A program made the position numbers and the translations under genes. Below are positions 25,657 to 35,854 of a stretch of 64,000 nucleotides of DNA, in pieces. The stretch is taken from the NCBI GenBank assembly GCA_022828595.1, contig JAKGHH010000001.1, forward strand, positions 121,222,999-121,286,998. The letters are read 5' to 3'. Numbering within the stretch: the stretch's first letter is position 1; each line of letters opens with the position of its first letter. The stretch comes from Nelumbo lutea. Its lineage: Eukaryota > Streptophyta > Magnoliopsida > Proteales > Nelumbonaceae. The notes below the pieces were generated by a model. That model saw only the letters and a list, made by a program, of their open reading frames with translations, did not search any database and was not told the DNA's origin.

Positions 25657-26201
25657 GTGTCGAAGTTTGTGTCGGAGTTTGCTGCGGTTGTGATTCGGGG
25701 TGAATGGCTACCCTTTACAGAGCTCCCCCTTGTGGTTGTAGGGCCAGCGTTGAATACTATTGTGACTGATATTATGAATCGGCCCTACAATCAGCTTTCA
25801 TGGCTTGACTTTGATCAATGGCTGAAGACTTGTGAATGTTTTTTAGCTATTGGTTTCTACATGGGGCAAGTTGAGGAACGCGTTGTCGCGTTGGCCCATA
25901 TATTTTGGAAAGCTGTGGCCTGGGGGATTAGAGCTGGTTTTTGGTCGGTCGTTGAATGACGTTTTCTTTCCATCTAAAGGTGGCCGAAACTAATCTTGCA
26001 AAATCTATTGAGAGGTTAGAAGCCCTCACGGAAGAATGCAGTCGCCAGCGAAAAGTAGTGTCTGAATGTGAAGTTGAGGTAAAGGAGTTGAAGAATTTTG
26101 AAGCTCGGAGACCCGCATTAGGGAGTATAATGTCAGTGAGGAAAGAATGGGCTACCCTATCTATAATCAATAATTTTTGTAAACGTGTTTATAATGAATA
26201 G
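25657..26201 (+). other. Unidentified ORF pair, second part coiled-coil-like
   Basis: A 100-codon reading frame (25657-25959, beginning with a non-ATG codon, so truncated or partial) is rich in Trp/Phe, including WLDFDQWLKTCECF. It overlaps by ATGA with an 81-codon ATG frame (25956-26201) that is charged and heptad-like (LAKSIERLEALTEECSRQRK then VEVKELKNFEARR). The pairing suggests one former protein with a frameshift, a globular part followed by a coiled coil, as in some plant retrotransposon gag or mobile-domain proteins. I do not recognise the family. Confidence 0.25.
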
Positions 26202-27589
26202 ATATGATTGTTTTGTATTTACATTTTCTTTGTATTAGATTGGAACCTGTAGTTATTCGTATGGGAGAAATGTTTGAGACATGTCGTTGCCCCCAAATTT
26301 TACTGGTGTCTTTCGTTGAGTTATGAATTACAGGGTTTCCGCCATAACTTCCGAAAATCCTTGTTGGACTGGAAAAGAGGTGCTTGGTTTTGTAACAAAA
26401 TCCATCGCATCTTATTCAGTCAAAATTATGTATGGAATCACGTGGAAACCACGAGGTAGTCTATGAATTATTGTCCATATTGAAGTGTTTTGCGCACATA
26501 TTCCAGGCAGGTGTTATTGCGAGTAAGTGTTTTCGGGATATTATAAAAAAATGTGTGCCTTCCTAGGCTGGAGGCTCATCGCAATTGCTAAATGATGTCA
26601 AGGAGTGAAATTGTGTTTGTTTGTTGGTGATAAAAGACACTTCTCGTCTATGCAATCATACACCCAAGCAAGGTTAATTGTTGAATGAAGACACTTGGTG
26701 TTGATATCATCGCTAGTTATGATTGATGAATGAAAGTTGGGGTTCTATCATGACCGTGTCAGCTAATGTGTTTGATCATCGTGTAAGTGAACTAGTAGTG
26801 CGATTTTATCGCAGATAGAATGTCAGCCATTGGGTATTTCAAGTATTTATGTTGGGTACCTATTGGGATTTATCACGATCTAGCATTAGCACAATCATAG
26901 TAAACTTTATTGCAGATTGTTTTATAAAAGAGAAAAAAGCTAATAATGTTATTCCAATATCTGAGAGACTAGCAGCTGTGAAAGAGTTATCCCGAATAAC
27001 GTTATGTAGATAACATATTTGTAGAAAGGAATTGTCTCAATAGCTAAACATTATCAAGTGCGGAAAAATGACATAGAGCATGAATGAGCTGTGAGGTGAG
27101 TATTAGGGTCCATATTTGTAGAAAATGGAAGTTGAGCTATTTTTTGTAGGGAGATGCGGTTTTGCTACCCATACAAGGATTGGGGATTGTCGTGCCTTAC
27201 GAATGCGAGGCCCTTCATGGACGATGTAGTAAGGGTTCAGTCATAGTATAACTAAATAATTGGCATAAGTTAGAGTTTATCTCAACCATGTTTGGCAAGG
27301 TAACTAGCCCGAAGGGTTAACTATGAGTTCCAGACCTTTGTGCCTTTGTGGAAGATTTTGGTCAGTGCATAAGAGGGCTATCTGAGCCTTCCTATGGGAA
27401 TGAGATATCAATGGTCGATATTAGTGTCGTTTTTTAGTAAAATGTTATTGTTAGTGTGCAAAACGGGTGGAGTTTGTTCGCCTCCCCCCTCTAGATTATT
27501 GCATTTGTGAGTTGGACAAGGCATCGTTTATGAATTAGATAGGAATCATACTTGATATTGACAAAGCCCCCAAGGCCTGGGGGTGTGAA
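26202..27589. other. Non-coding region before the minisatellite
   Basis: No recognisable ORF or repeat structure. GC rises gradually toward the minisatellite. Confidence 0.35.
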
Positions 27590-28480
27590 TGCGCTTAGTT
27601 TTGCTGTGGAATCTGGATGTAAGCCTGGAGTTGCTAGGTGATGTGAGCGTGCCTGGGGTTGTCGGGGGATCTGAGTGCGCCTGGGGTTGTTAGGGAATAT
27701 GAGCATGCATTGGGTTGCCATGACCTTCCTAGGGAATTTGAGTGTACCTGGGGTTGCTAGTGAATATGAGCACGCTTGGGGTTGCCAAGGCCTTCTCAGG
27801 GTTGCCGGGGAATTTGAGTACGCCTGGGATTGCCGGAGAAATTTGAGTACGCCTAGGGTTTCCAGGGAATATGAGTGCGCCTGGGGTTGCCAAGGAATAT
27901 GAGTGTGCCTGGGGTTACCAGGGCCTTCCCAGGGTTGTCAGGGAATCAGAGTGCGCTTGGGGTTGCCAAGGCCTTCCTAGGGTTGTTAGGGATATGAGCG
28001 TGCTTAGGGTTGCCGAGGAATTTGAGTGCACTTGGGGTTGCCAAGGAATTTGAGCGCGCCTAGGGTTGTTAGGGCCTTCCTGGGGTTATCGAGGAATTTG
28101 AGTGCTATCCTAGGGTTGCCAGGAGATAAGAGCGCACCTGGGGTTGTTAGGGCCCTCCCGGGGTTGCCGGGGAATTTGAGTGCAATCCTGGGGTTTCCGG
28201 GAGATAAGAGCACACCTAGGATTGCCAGGGCCTTCCCAGGGTTGCCGGGGAATTTGAGCGTGCCTGGGGTTGCCAGGGAATATGAGCGTGCTTGGGGTTG
28301 CTAGGGCCTTCCCAGGTTTACCAGGGAATTTGAATGCAATCCTGTGGTTGCCAGGAGATAAGAGTGCACTTGGGGTTGCCATGGCCTTCCTGGGGTTGCC
28401 GGGGAATTTGAGTGCAATCCCTGGGGTTGCCAGGAGATAAGAGTGCACCTAAGGTTACCGGGGAATTTGAGTGCAATTCC
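27590..28480 (+). repeat. G-rich minisatellite with 78-bp higher-order unit
   Basis: About 0.9 kb of diverged repeats built from blocks such as GGGGTTGCCAGGGAATTTGAG, TGCGCCTGGGGTTGCC and AAGGCCTTCCCAGGG. Basic blocks are about 24-27 bp. The right half shows a higher-order unit of about 78 bp, starting with AATTTGAGTGC near 28096, 28172, 28335 and 28406. Because block lengths are near multiples of three, several frames on both strands stay open for 60-112 codons; these are repeat artefacts, not genes. Repeated GGGG tracts on the plus strand could form G-quadruplexes. Confidence 0.85.
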
Positions 28481-28869
28481 CCGACACAAGAATTGCACTC
28501 ATTAAATGCTTATAAATAATTGGGACACGACACAAGAAATTAGTTAATACAAATTTATTCTTTTAGGGCCTGTTATTCCATTAAATAGGCTCTACTACAG
28601 GCCCATTCAATGCTTATTGCATTACAAACAATACGAATTAGCTTGGCGCTTGTTGCTCATTAAATTAGACTGTAGGCCCCTTTCTTTACTAAAATGTTTT
28701 AACCCATCAATAAGACTGACTAGGCTTATAAGAAAGCCATTTTTCTTCACTATTATTATTTTTTTTAAGCTATGTCTGGGAGTATCTTAATAACTCCCAG
28801 TCCAGCAAACTTTAAGGACTTAACAACTGCAGCCGGAACAAGGTCCAACACTGTTAAGTGATGGTTTCC

Positions 28870-28985
28870 TAAGCTCTACATTTCAGAATTGAAAAAAAAA
28901 AATCTACATTTTCTAGAATCAACCAATCATCTATTACAGAACTGTAATGTTTCTATAAGCATCATCATCATCTAAGCCTCCCAAC
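28870..28985 (+). repeat. Dispersed direct repeat, left copy
   Basis: The block from TAAGCTCTACATTTC through AATCAACCAATCATCTAT and the CATCATCATCAT run to AGCCTCCCAA recurs at 31041-31167 in the same orientation. The copies differ by substitutions and a few small indels. Confidence 0.65.
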
Positions 28986-31040
28986 TATATGACAATTAAA
29001 TCATTTCTGGTCCCAACCATTTATTCTAATTTTATTTTTAACAAATTAATAAGACAATTAAATCCAAAGCAAAAGTATACCAGATTTTACACTTAGACTA
29101 ATTATGCTCCGTTGCATCTATACCATACTGCAAACAAACTAAGCCTTACTTCTGAAGTTTTGTATGCAGATCTACATATTTCATTCCTTTTTATTTTTAT
29201 ATCTGATTTGATTTATGAGTTTTTTTCCTTTGCAAGGAGCAATGTGATATTTGTATAGAAAGCTTTAATCTGTGAAGGAAATGGCAGCTGGCTTGATGGT
29301 AAAGCTTCATGCTTGCTGGGTTTCAGTTACAGTTCAGAACCAGAACTGTGTTTGGGGAAACGCAAAGGATTGTTCTTTTTACTTTTTTAATCCCTTCCTT
29401 TTTCTAGGAACAAGTTAAAGGTTCTGAACATGGCTTCTCCATCCAATTGTTTCTTCCCTGCCCCCAGCACTTTCTCTGGAGCGGACTTGATTATAAATTA
29501 CAATTGAGTTGGTTTGGTTCAGTTCTACCGGGTTTATCCGATCCATTGATAGCAGCACCAGCACTTTTCTTTCATTGGTGGTTGTGCACTAGCAGTGGTC
29601 TATCATCCTTTAAAAGAAATAGAAAACAAAAACTTTTTGAATACTGAGACCCTAGTTATTGTGGATATGAATCTAGATAGAGTATTTCCACTTTAAGAAG
29701 CAACAAGAATACAAGTGATCTTTGATCCTTAACACTTAAATGGAATAAATTGTGACCACAGTTACAAAACCAACCCCCTATGCATACAGGCTAAAAGTTC
29801 AAGTTTGGGATGCTTAGTCCCCAACATCCTAAGGAATGCATGCAGGAAGTCTAACATCACACCAGCTATTTAAAGCAATGCAACTAGAAGATGGTCAAAT
29901 GTTTTCCTTTTTTGCATAAATAGCCATGAGAGTTTCATTGAACAGTCTCCATAGTTACTACTCAAAAAGTGTAGCAGGCCAATGAAGTACAAGCCCATTT
30001 GGCTCGGAACTGTAACACTTAGATTACAAAATAAATCCTGGCCTGGGTTCACCTCATTCCATCCTTTTCCTAACAGCACCTAGTTTTTCTGAATGCAGCT
30101 GCAACCTTGGACCCATTCAGCACCAACCTTCCTTTATGAGATTATAGTTTGACAATCACTCTGAACTCTATTCTCAGACCATCCTTTTGTAGCAGCCATG
30201 ATCGGTCCTTGGTTCTAAGGGGAATGTTTTGGCACATCCCATTTTTTTATGAAAGGGGTGCACTATCACGAGGCAAGTGTATGTTTGAAAAAGAGAAATG
30301 TAGAAATCCAATCCATTCTAATTTTCACTGTTTGATTTATTGAATAACATGCATGTTTACTTGTTTGATTGTTGTTGGACCATTTAGGGGGAAAAACTGC
30401 TTCGACTGTTTGGGAGTTCATCTGCATGATACATTATTGAGACTGACATGTTAAACCATTGTAAATATCATCTGTATCTGCACATCTAACCATAAGAGTG
30501 GGACTTATAAATCTGAAATGTGTGGACACAGATCATGCTGGAAACACATTGGAATGTTTTTTTGTTGGGATTGCATTTGTTAATTAAAAAAAAAAAAAGG
30601 AACAAACCATTTATGTTCACATTGATATCAGGTTTTATTGGTTTGAGAAGAAGATCTGTATCATGCTCATGGGCTATTCAGCATATATTGAAGAACATCT
30701 TACATATGGCTGCTCAGTTTCAGTCGATTTCTTTTTAATATGTTCATCAGTCCCCATTTCCCACCAGATGTATTTCTTCATATTTTCAATGCATAACTGG
30801 CTCTGTAAATCTGGCATTTCCAAACATCCCAGTAAAATTAGTAGAATATTCCCGAATGTTTTGTATTTCTGTATATTAAAATTGCAAACAATGATGACAA
30901 GAGAAATTAAGAGGGTGAGTGGGTTGGGGAAGAGAAACAGGAAAGAATTAGGATAAAGGATGGGAGTAAACAAAAGGTTTAAAAAGATTACAAAAACAGG
31001 AAAGAGCTGGTGTTAGGAATCATTAAGAACGATGGTCTGC
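28986..31040. other. Non-coding interval between two direct repeats
   Basis: About 2.05 kb of AT-rich sequence without a recognisable gene or TE protein. The longest ORFs (97 and 99 codons, both near 30670-30970) lie on opposite strands of the same DNA and show no motifs. The interval could be an old insertion or part of an intron. Confidence 0.35.
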
Positions 31041-31167
31041 TAAGCTCTACATTTCTGGAATTAAAAAAAAATATATCTAGGTTTTCTGGAATCAACCAAT
31101 TATCTATTTCAAAACTGTCATGTTTCTATAAGCAATTAAGCATCATCATCATCATCCAAGCCTCCCA
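31041..31167 (+). repeat. Dispersed direct repeat, right copy
   Basis: Partner of 28870-28985, with a longer CATCATCATCATCATC run. Confidence 0.65.
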
Positions 31168-31840
31168 ATCATCTCTTTCCTTGTGAAGGGAGAAGAAAGT
31201 AGAACGAAAAGGACTACCAACATCCTGTTGTGGGCTCATGGCATCTACCTAAAATCTAGGTTGACCCAGCAACCTACTTGACCCAATCATGTTCTAGCTC
31301 AGATCCTAGGAGTCTCTAGGTCTGGTCCAGCTTCTAATAATATTTATTTTTTAAGGAAACATTGCATGGTATTTAAATTATTACTCATGTAACTACATTT
31401 TATATTTGTATACTAAACAACCCTTCTTCTTTTGGTGGGTAAGCTGTAATTAAACCCCAAAAATTTCAATTAAAACTACAGCAATGACATGTTTGAACTC
31501 CTATATCAAGAAACCTTTACTTTTCATTAAAGAGCTTATAATAATTTTATATAGTTCTATTAGTAGATCCTAATTTTCAATAATGTGAAAAAAAGGAAAA
31601 AAAAAGGTAGAGACTGGAACATGTGAAAATCCTTAAAATATATCTATGTATGAAGCATGGTGGCAGCTATCAGAGATTTTTTTTGATAAATGAATGAAGT
31701 TTATTAATAAGCAGAGGAGAAGGGTACAATGTCCCAAGGAGAGGCACGAGATGCAACTTCTCCAGGTTAGTTAAGTACAGCTTCCAAAATATTATAACAA
31801 CTTACAAAGTAGCACAAAAAAGTATCTCCCTAGATACCCC

Positions 31841-32287
31841 CTATTTAGCCAGAGAATCAGCCATAGTATTAGCTGACCTACTTACCCATTTTACCTCAAA
31901 TCTCATATTCCTAGTTAACCACTTTACTTTTTTGATAAGGTCTTTGTAGCCCCAAATGGTAGCATCCGGGTTTAGAAGCCACCTTGTTACTACCTGAGAA
32001 TCCCCTTTAACTAGGAGATGCTCCACCCCAAGCTGGTTAGCGATCTGAATTCCTTGTACTGCAGCTAGTATTTCTGCCCTCGTAGAGTCCCCCACTCCCA
32101 CCGGTCCTGAGAATAAGGAGATGATGTTGCTGTCCTTATTCCTCAAGACACCCCCTATACCTGACGGCCCAGGAATACCTTGGCTGCTTCCATCAAAATT
32201 TAACTTGATGACACCTGACAGTGGATCCCATTCTGATATGCATTTATTCTTCTTTGTAGAAGTATTAGCTATTACTAACCAATTCCT
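31841..32287 (-). pseudogene. LINE ORF2 RNase H domain
   Basis: This frame stays open from the nested-insertion boundary to the stop. It contains LNFDGSS (first catalytic Asp in the DG motif), TRAEILAAVQGIQIA (catalytic Glu in the AE motif), VKGDSQVVTRWL (third Asp) and WVSRSANTMADSLAK (the last conserved block, with an Asp near the end). The four-block order matches the plant RVT_3-type RNase H that terminates LINE ORF2. The domain itself looks nearly intact, while the upstream part is broken. Confidence 0.8.
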
Positions 32288-32421
32288 TTTTCTTTATCAA
32301 TAACATTTTCATTAATTCACCAAAGAGGTTACATAAGGAAGACAAACACACTTATCTTCTAAGTACAATCAAGAAAACAAAAGAATAGGTAGAGACAAAA
32401 AATTACAACTTAGCCCAAAAC
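32288..32421 (-). mobile_element. Nested LINE 3'-end insertion with 17-bp target duplication
   Basis: The 17-base string ATTACTAACCAATTCCT occurs at 32271-32287 and again at 32422-32438, with 134 bp between. Removing one copy plus the 134 bp restores a continuous reading frame across the LINE ORF2 junction (RNWLV then ANTSTKK). On the minus strand the insert ends in an A-rich GATAAAGAAAAAG tail. It is therefore a very short, 5'-truncated retroposed fragment. Confidence 0.75.
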
Positions 32422-33640
32422 ATTACTAACCAATTCCTCCACAAGTCATCAAAAGAAAAATTATCAAATATCTCCACGGTTTTCAGCCAATGTATTGCTC
32501 TTCTTAGGATGCAGTCCTTCACTTCATCTAATCTTCTTTCCTTCTCTAAGAAAACTCTTGCATCCCTTTCCTCCCATAGGGTCCATAAGGTTGCTGCCCT
32601 GACGCATTTCCACATGAACTTGCCTCTTCTAGTGTGCCAAACAAAAAAAGATGGGTTAAATAACATACTCAAATCAGTTGATGGAGACCACCTACCTCCA
32701 AATAAACTAACTCCAACTCCATAAGTTTGTAGCAAAAGAGCAGGAAATCAGCAAATGGAAGCGGTCATCATTCTGGGCCTCGCACAAGAAACACCAATTC
32801 GGGGAGAAACAAAGAGAGGGTCTCTTTTTCTGCAAATTTTCCAAGGTATTGATTTTCCCATAGTAGACTTTCCAACAGAATACAACAATTTTTGGAGGGA
32901 TAGGTCAGGCCCAAACTTCTTTGAAAGGGAACCCTTGGGAATTGGGGTTGGAACTGAGGGATTTTTGAAAGAAGAGCAAGTGAAAGTACCTTTAGGAAGA
33001 GGAGTCCAAACTCTTTTATTAGACAAAGTGGGGTCAAAACAAACAGACTAGTAAATGAGGAAGCTCAGTGAGACAAATCGACTCACCATCCCTAATCCCC
33101 TACAAAAACCGAAATCCCAGTTTAAAGACGAGGAGCTTAACGGGTTCGGAAGAAAATTTGCAATCAGCTCATTTTTGTGAAGGGATAGGGAATAAAGCGA
33201 GGGGAATCGATCTTTGAGGGGTTGAGTACCCACCCAAACATCCTCCTAGAACCTGATAACATCACCGGAACAGGCATCATACCTGATAAAACTGAGGAAG
33301 CGAGGGAGAATACCATGTATAGCTTTCCAAGGTGTTGTAAGGGTAGCTCGACGAGATATCCCAGCATCCCAACCATTTCCTGGGCAGCCATGAATGCTAA
33401 ACACCACCTCATGCCATACTCTCTCTCTCTCTCTCTCGGGGCCATCTCCACAACCACTTTCCTAGGAGGGCTACATTGTTCAGCACTATATTCCCTATCC
33501 CTAGACCCCCTTCTTCCTTAGGTTTATTAACTATCTCCCATCTAACCAGATGATCCTTTTTCACCTCCCCTGGTTCCCACAGAAAGTCCCTCATTGCCTT
33601 CTCCAGTTTCTTAGCCTCCCTTGGGGGAATCCTGAACACT
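32422..33640 (-). pseudogene. LINE ORF2 reverse-transcriptase end and zf-RVT region
   Basis: The 33409-33639 frame reads MFRIPPREAKKLEKAMRDFLW then HLVRWEIVNKPKEEGGLGIG and LNNVALLGKWLWRW, a diagnostic stretch of plant LINE reverse transcriptases. The 32403-32735 frame carries WKCVRAATLWTLWEERDARVF, the signature near the end of the zf-RVT region. Between them the frame is shifted more than once (two frames alternate at 32748-33037) and interrupted by a (GA)n tract on the minus strand. Confidence 0.8.
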
Positions 33641-33660
33641 GATAGGTAGTAGGTTGGAAG

Positions 33661-34267
33661 GTTGGCAAAATCAAGGTCACCCTACCCCCTATCTGAGATT
33701 ATAATAAGGATTAGTTAATTCTAAGTCAAATCAATTCTTTAATCTCTGTTATTTGCTAAGAGATTCTCAACAGTCATCTTGTGCTAAAAATGCAAGGAAC
33801 TTGCTTGGTATATGACTGTAATGGTCTTAGCAAACCTCATCTAATAATTTAAGTATCTTTTGGAAAGAAAACAGGATACCTGGGTATGGAACCTGATAGT
33901 CCAACAACAATCTATAGATGGTATAAAGTATAAATATATATAGGAATAAGGTAGAAGCTCAATAACTTAAAAGGAAAAAATTGTTTTTCCTCCTATTTTA
34001 TATGTAAAGAACCAGAAATATATAAAACCTTCGGTGAATCACCGTAACTTCATTTTTTCCCCTAAAAATACATTTTTAGAAAGCATCCAATGCATCACAT
34101 GAGTCACCGCTAGTAAATAAGAATGAAATAAAAGAACATGGATATCAGCATGGCACAAATACATTATTATCACAACACTTATTTAATGAATTTTTATTTG
34201 CTAAAAAAAACACATAATAGCATATAAACACATATAATAATGTAAGCAAAAGCAAGTGTAACTTAAC
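33661..34267. other. Non-coding AT-rich spacer
   Basis: No ORF or repeat recognised. If the exon at 34268-34486 belongs to a functional gene, this would be intron sequence downstream of it. Confidence 0.3.
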
Positions 34268-34486
34268 CTTTTCAATATAGAAGCATATTTTTCATTTTCA
34301 CAGATGGGCTTGGAAATGTTTCGGAGAAGCTCCAAAGCAGTCTTAAGAAGGATAATGCTTGATATCAGCACCTGTCTCCTTCTAACATTATCAACACCAT
34401 AGGCTACATTGAAAATTTTGTTAGCCTTGAAACAGTAGTCACAGAAGACCCTATCTTGAATGGCATCATGGACCAGTTCATCACCT
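34268..34486 (-). CDS. Isolated exon-like block of unknown gene
   Basis: On the minus strand a TTTATAG acceptor precedes the block, and the sequence AAAAG followed by GTTAAGT gives a plausible donor. The enclosed 219 bases are open and symmetrical in phase: 1 base of a split codon, 72 codons, 2 bases. The peptide is protein-like: GDELVHDAIQDRVFCDYCFK, ANKIFNVAYGVDNVRRRQ, a hydrophobic helix (VLISSIILLKTALELL), then RNISKPICENEKYASILK. Codon use is more coding-like than its surroundings. I could not find neighbouring exons on this strand and cannot name the protein. It is either an internal exon of a gene with long introns or a stranded gene fragment. Confidence 0.4.
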
Positions 34487-35854
34487 CTATAAATATTAGA
34501 AATATGCAGCTTCCAGAATACAGCCACTTAAAAACTTTTTTCTCTATAACACTATCTATGCACTATTTTCAAGAAATTCTGCTTACCAGTTTCTTTATAG
34601 TGTAAGCAACTTAAAGTATTATTATAGCAGAGTTCTATTTGTGGAGTCATGTTGTTTCATGTTATATCTTCAGAAAACATTTGATGAAAACAAATATACA
34701 TGTATTTTATGAGAAAATGTGAAGGAATTTGTACAGAAACTTCAATGAGAAATTCAAATAGTTAATTATATTTATTTTCCAATAAGATTTTATGAAAAAT
34801 AGGAATTGCGACAAAAAGAACCACCTGATCAGTCCTAAACAAAACTAGTCCGCTAAGTTCCATTCTAAGGTAGTACGAACCAATTCCCTGAAAGCTCAGT
34901 CTAAACCCAATTAAAGAGATCTAGTCATGTTACTCCATCATGTATATTATAATCTCTAACCACTGTCGTAAGAACAGAGGTGAACTCGACTACAATAGAT
35001 AATTCCTTAACCTATTTCAAGGCATTATCCTGGTTCCAAAGCTTTCTTGTGTTCATCTTTGCTTCAGCTTGTTTGACTCCAAACACCCTGGTTGTACAAG
35101 TACCCAAAGATTCTAGTCTAGTCCTAGGAACTAGATTTTCATTTAATAAATTTTAACAATAATTCTATCTTGCACCTAGTCATCTGTTACGAACATCATT
35201 TGCTCATCACCTTTGACATATTGAGCATTCTTGGTCTTCCGATAATTAAAATTATAATTTTCCAACTTTGAATCTTATACAGTTTGGCTTTAATTTGAAA
35301 ACGCAGAGAGTAGTTTTACTGAACAAGAATCCAATTGACATAAACAATAATACAACCATAGTACAAGAAAATGTAGTTAACCTACTGATAGAAAAAGTAG
35401 TTAACCTAAAAACTCTTGTTCCTCCTATGGATAGGAAGAGGATTGGGCTGAAGAGGATTGATAGTCTTGATGTCTTTTAAAGGATGAAGAGGGTTGGGCT
35501 TGGAGTAGTCTAGTCCTGGATAGGAAATTCCTTATAACAGCCACATTATATGGGTCTTATGCAGATATTAATGTAGTTCAAGCATCATTACAAAATTTTT
35601 CTTTTTATTGGTATTGTTAAAACAAATGTTCCATGTCATAAAAGAATGAATGATAAACCACTCTAAAATGCAGGCACATACATGTGTGCATGCTGACAGT
35701 GCTACAAGAGAAAGCCATGGCCTTTAGAAGATAGCTCAAGCGTCACAACCAATGTTTTCAAATGCTAGGCCATGCGCCCACATTATCTATAAAATGTGAA
35801 CTTATATAAATATAACTAAAATGATTTGATAAAATTTTTATAGCTTGACAACTA
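34487..35854. other. Non-coding AT-rich spacer
   Basis: No convincing exon. The 70-codon plus-strand ORF at 35268-35480 shows no recognisable motif. Confidence 0.3.

Larger units (their letters stand above)
31677..33660 (-). mobile_element. 5'-truncated, decayed L1-type LINE
   Basis: On the minus strand the order is: reverse-transcriptase C-terminal part (33409-33639), cysteine-rich zf-RVT-like part in several shifted frames (about 32430-33040), and RNase H domain (31841-32287), followed by a short 3' tail ending in an A-run (T8 on the plus strand at 31677-31684). This is the domain order of ORF2 in plant L1-type LINEs with RNase H. Frameshifts, a (GA)n insertion near 33421-33440 and a nested insertion show it is dead. 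The N-terminal endonuclease and most of the RT are missing, as expected for 5' truncation during target-primed reverse transcription. Confidence 0.85.

Noticed and set aside
27675..28498. Several overlapping ORFs of 60-112 codons on both strands
   Set aside because: They are translations of the G-rich minisatellite in different frames with repetitive peptides, not genes.
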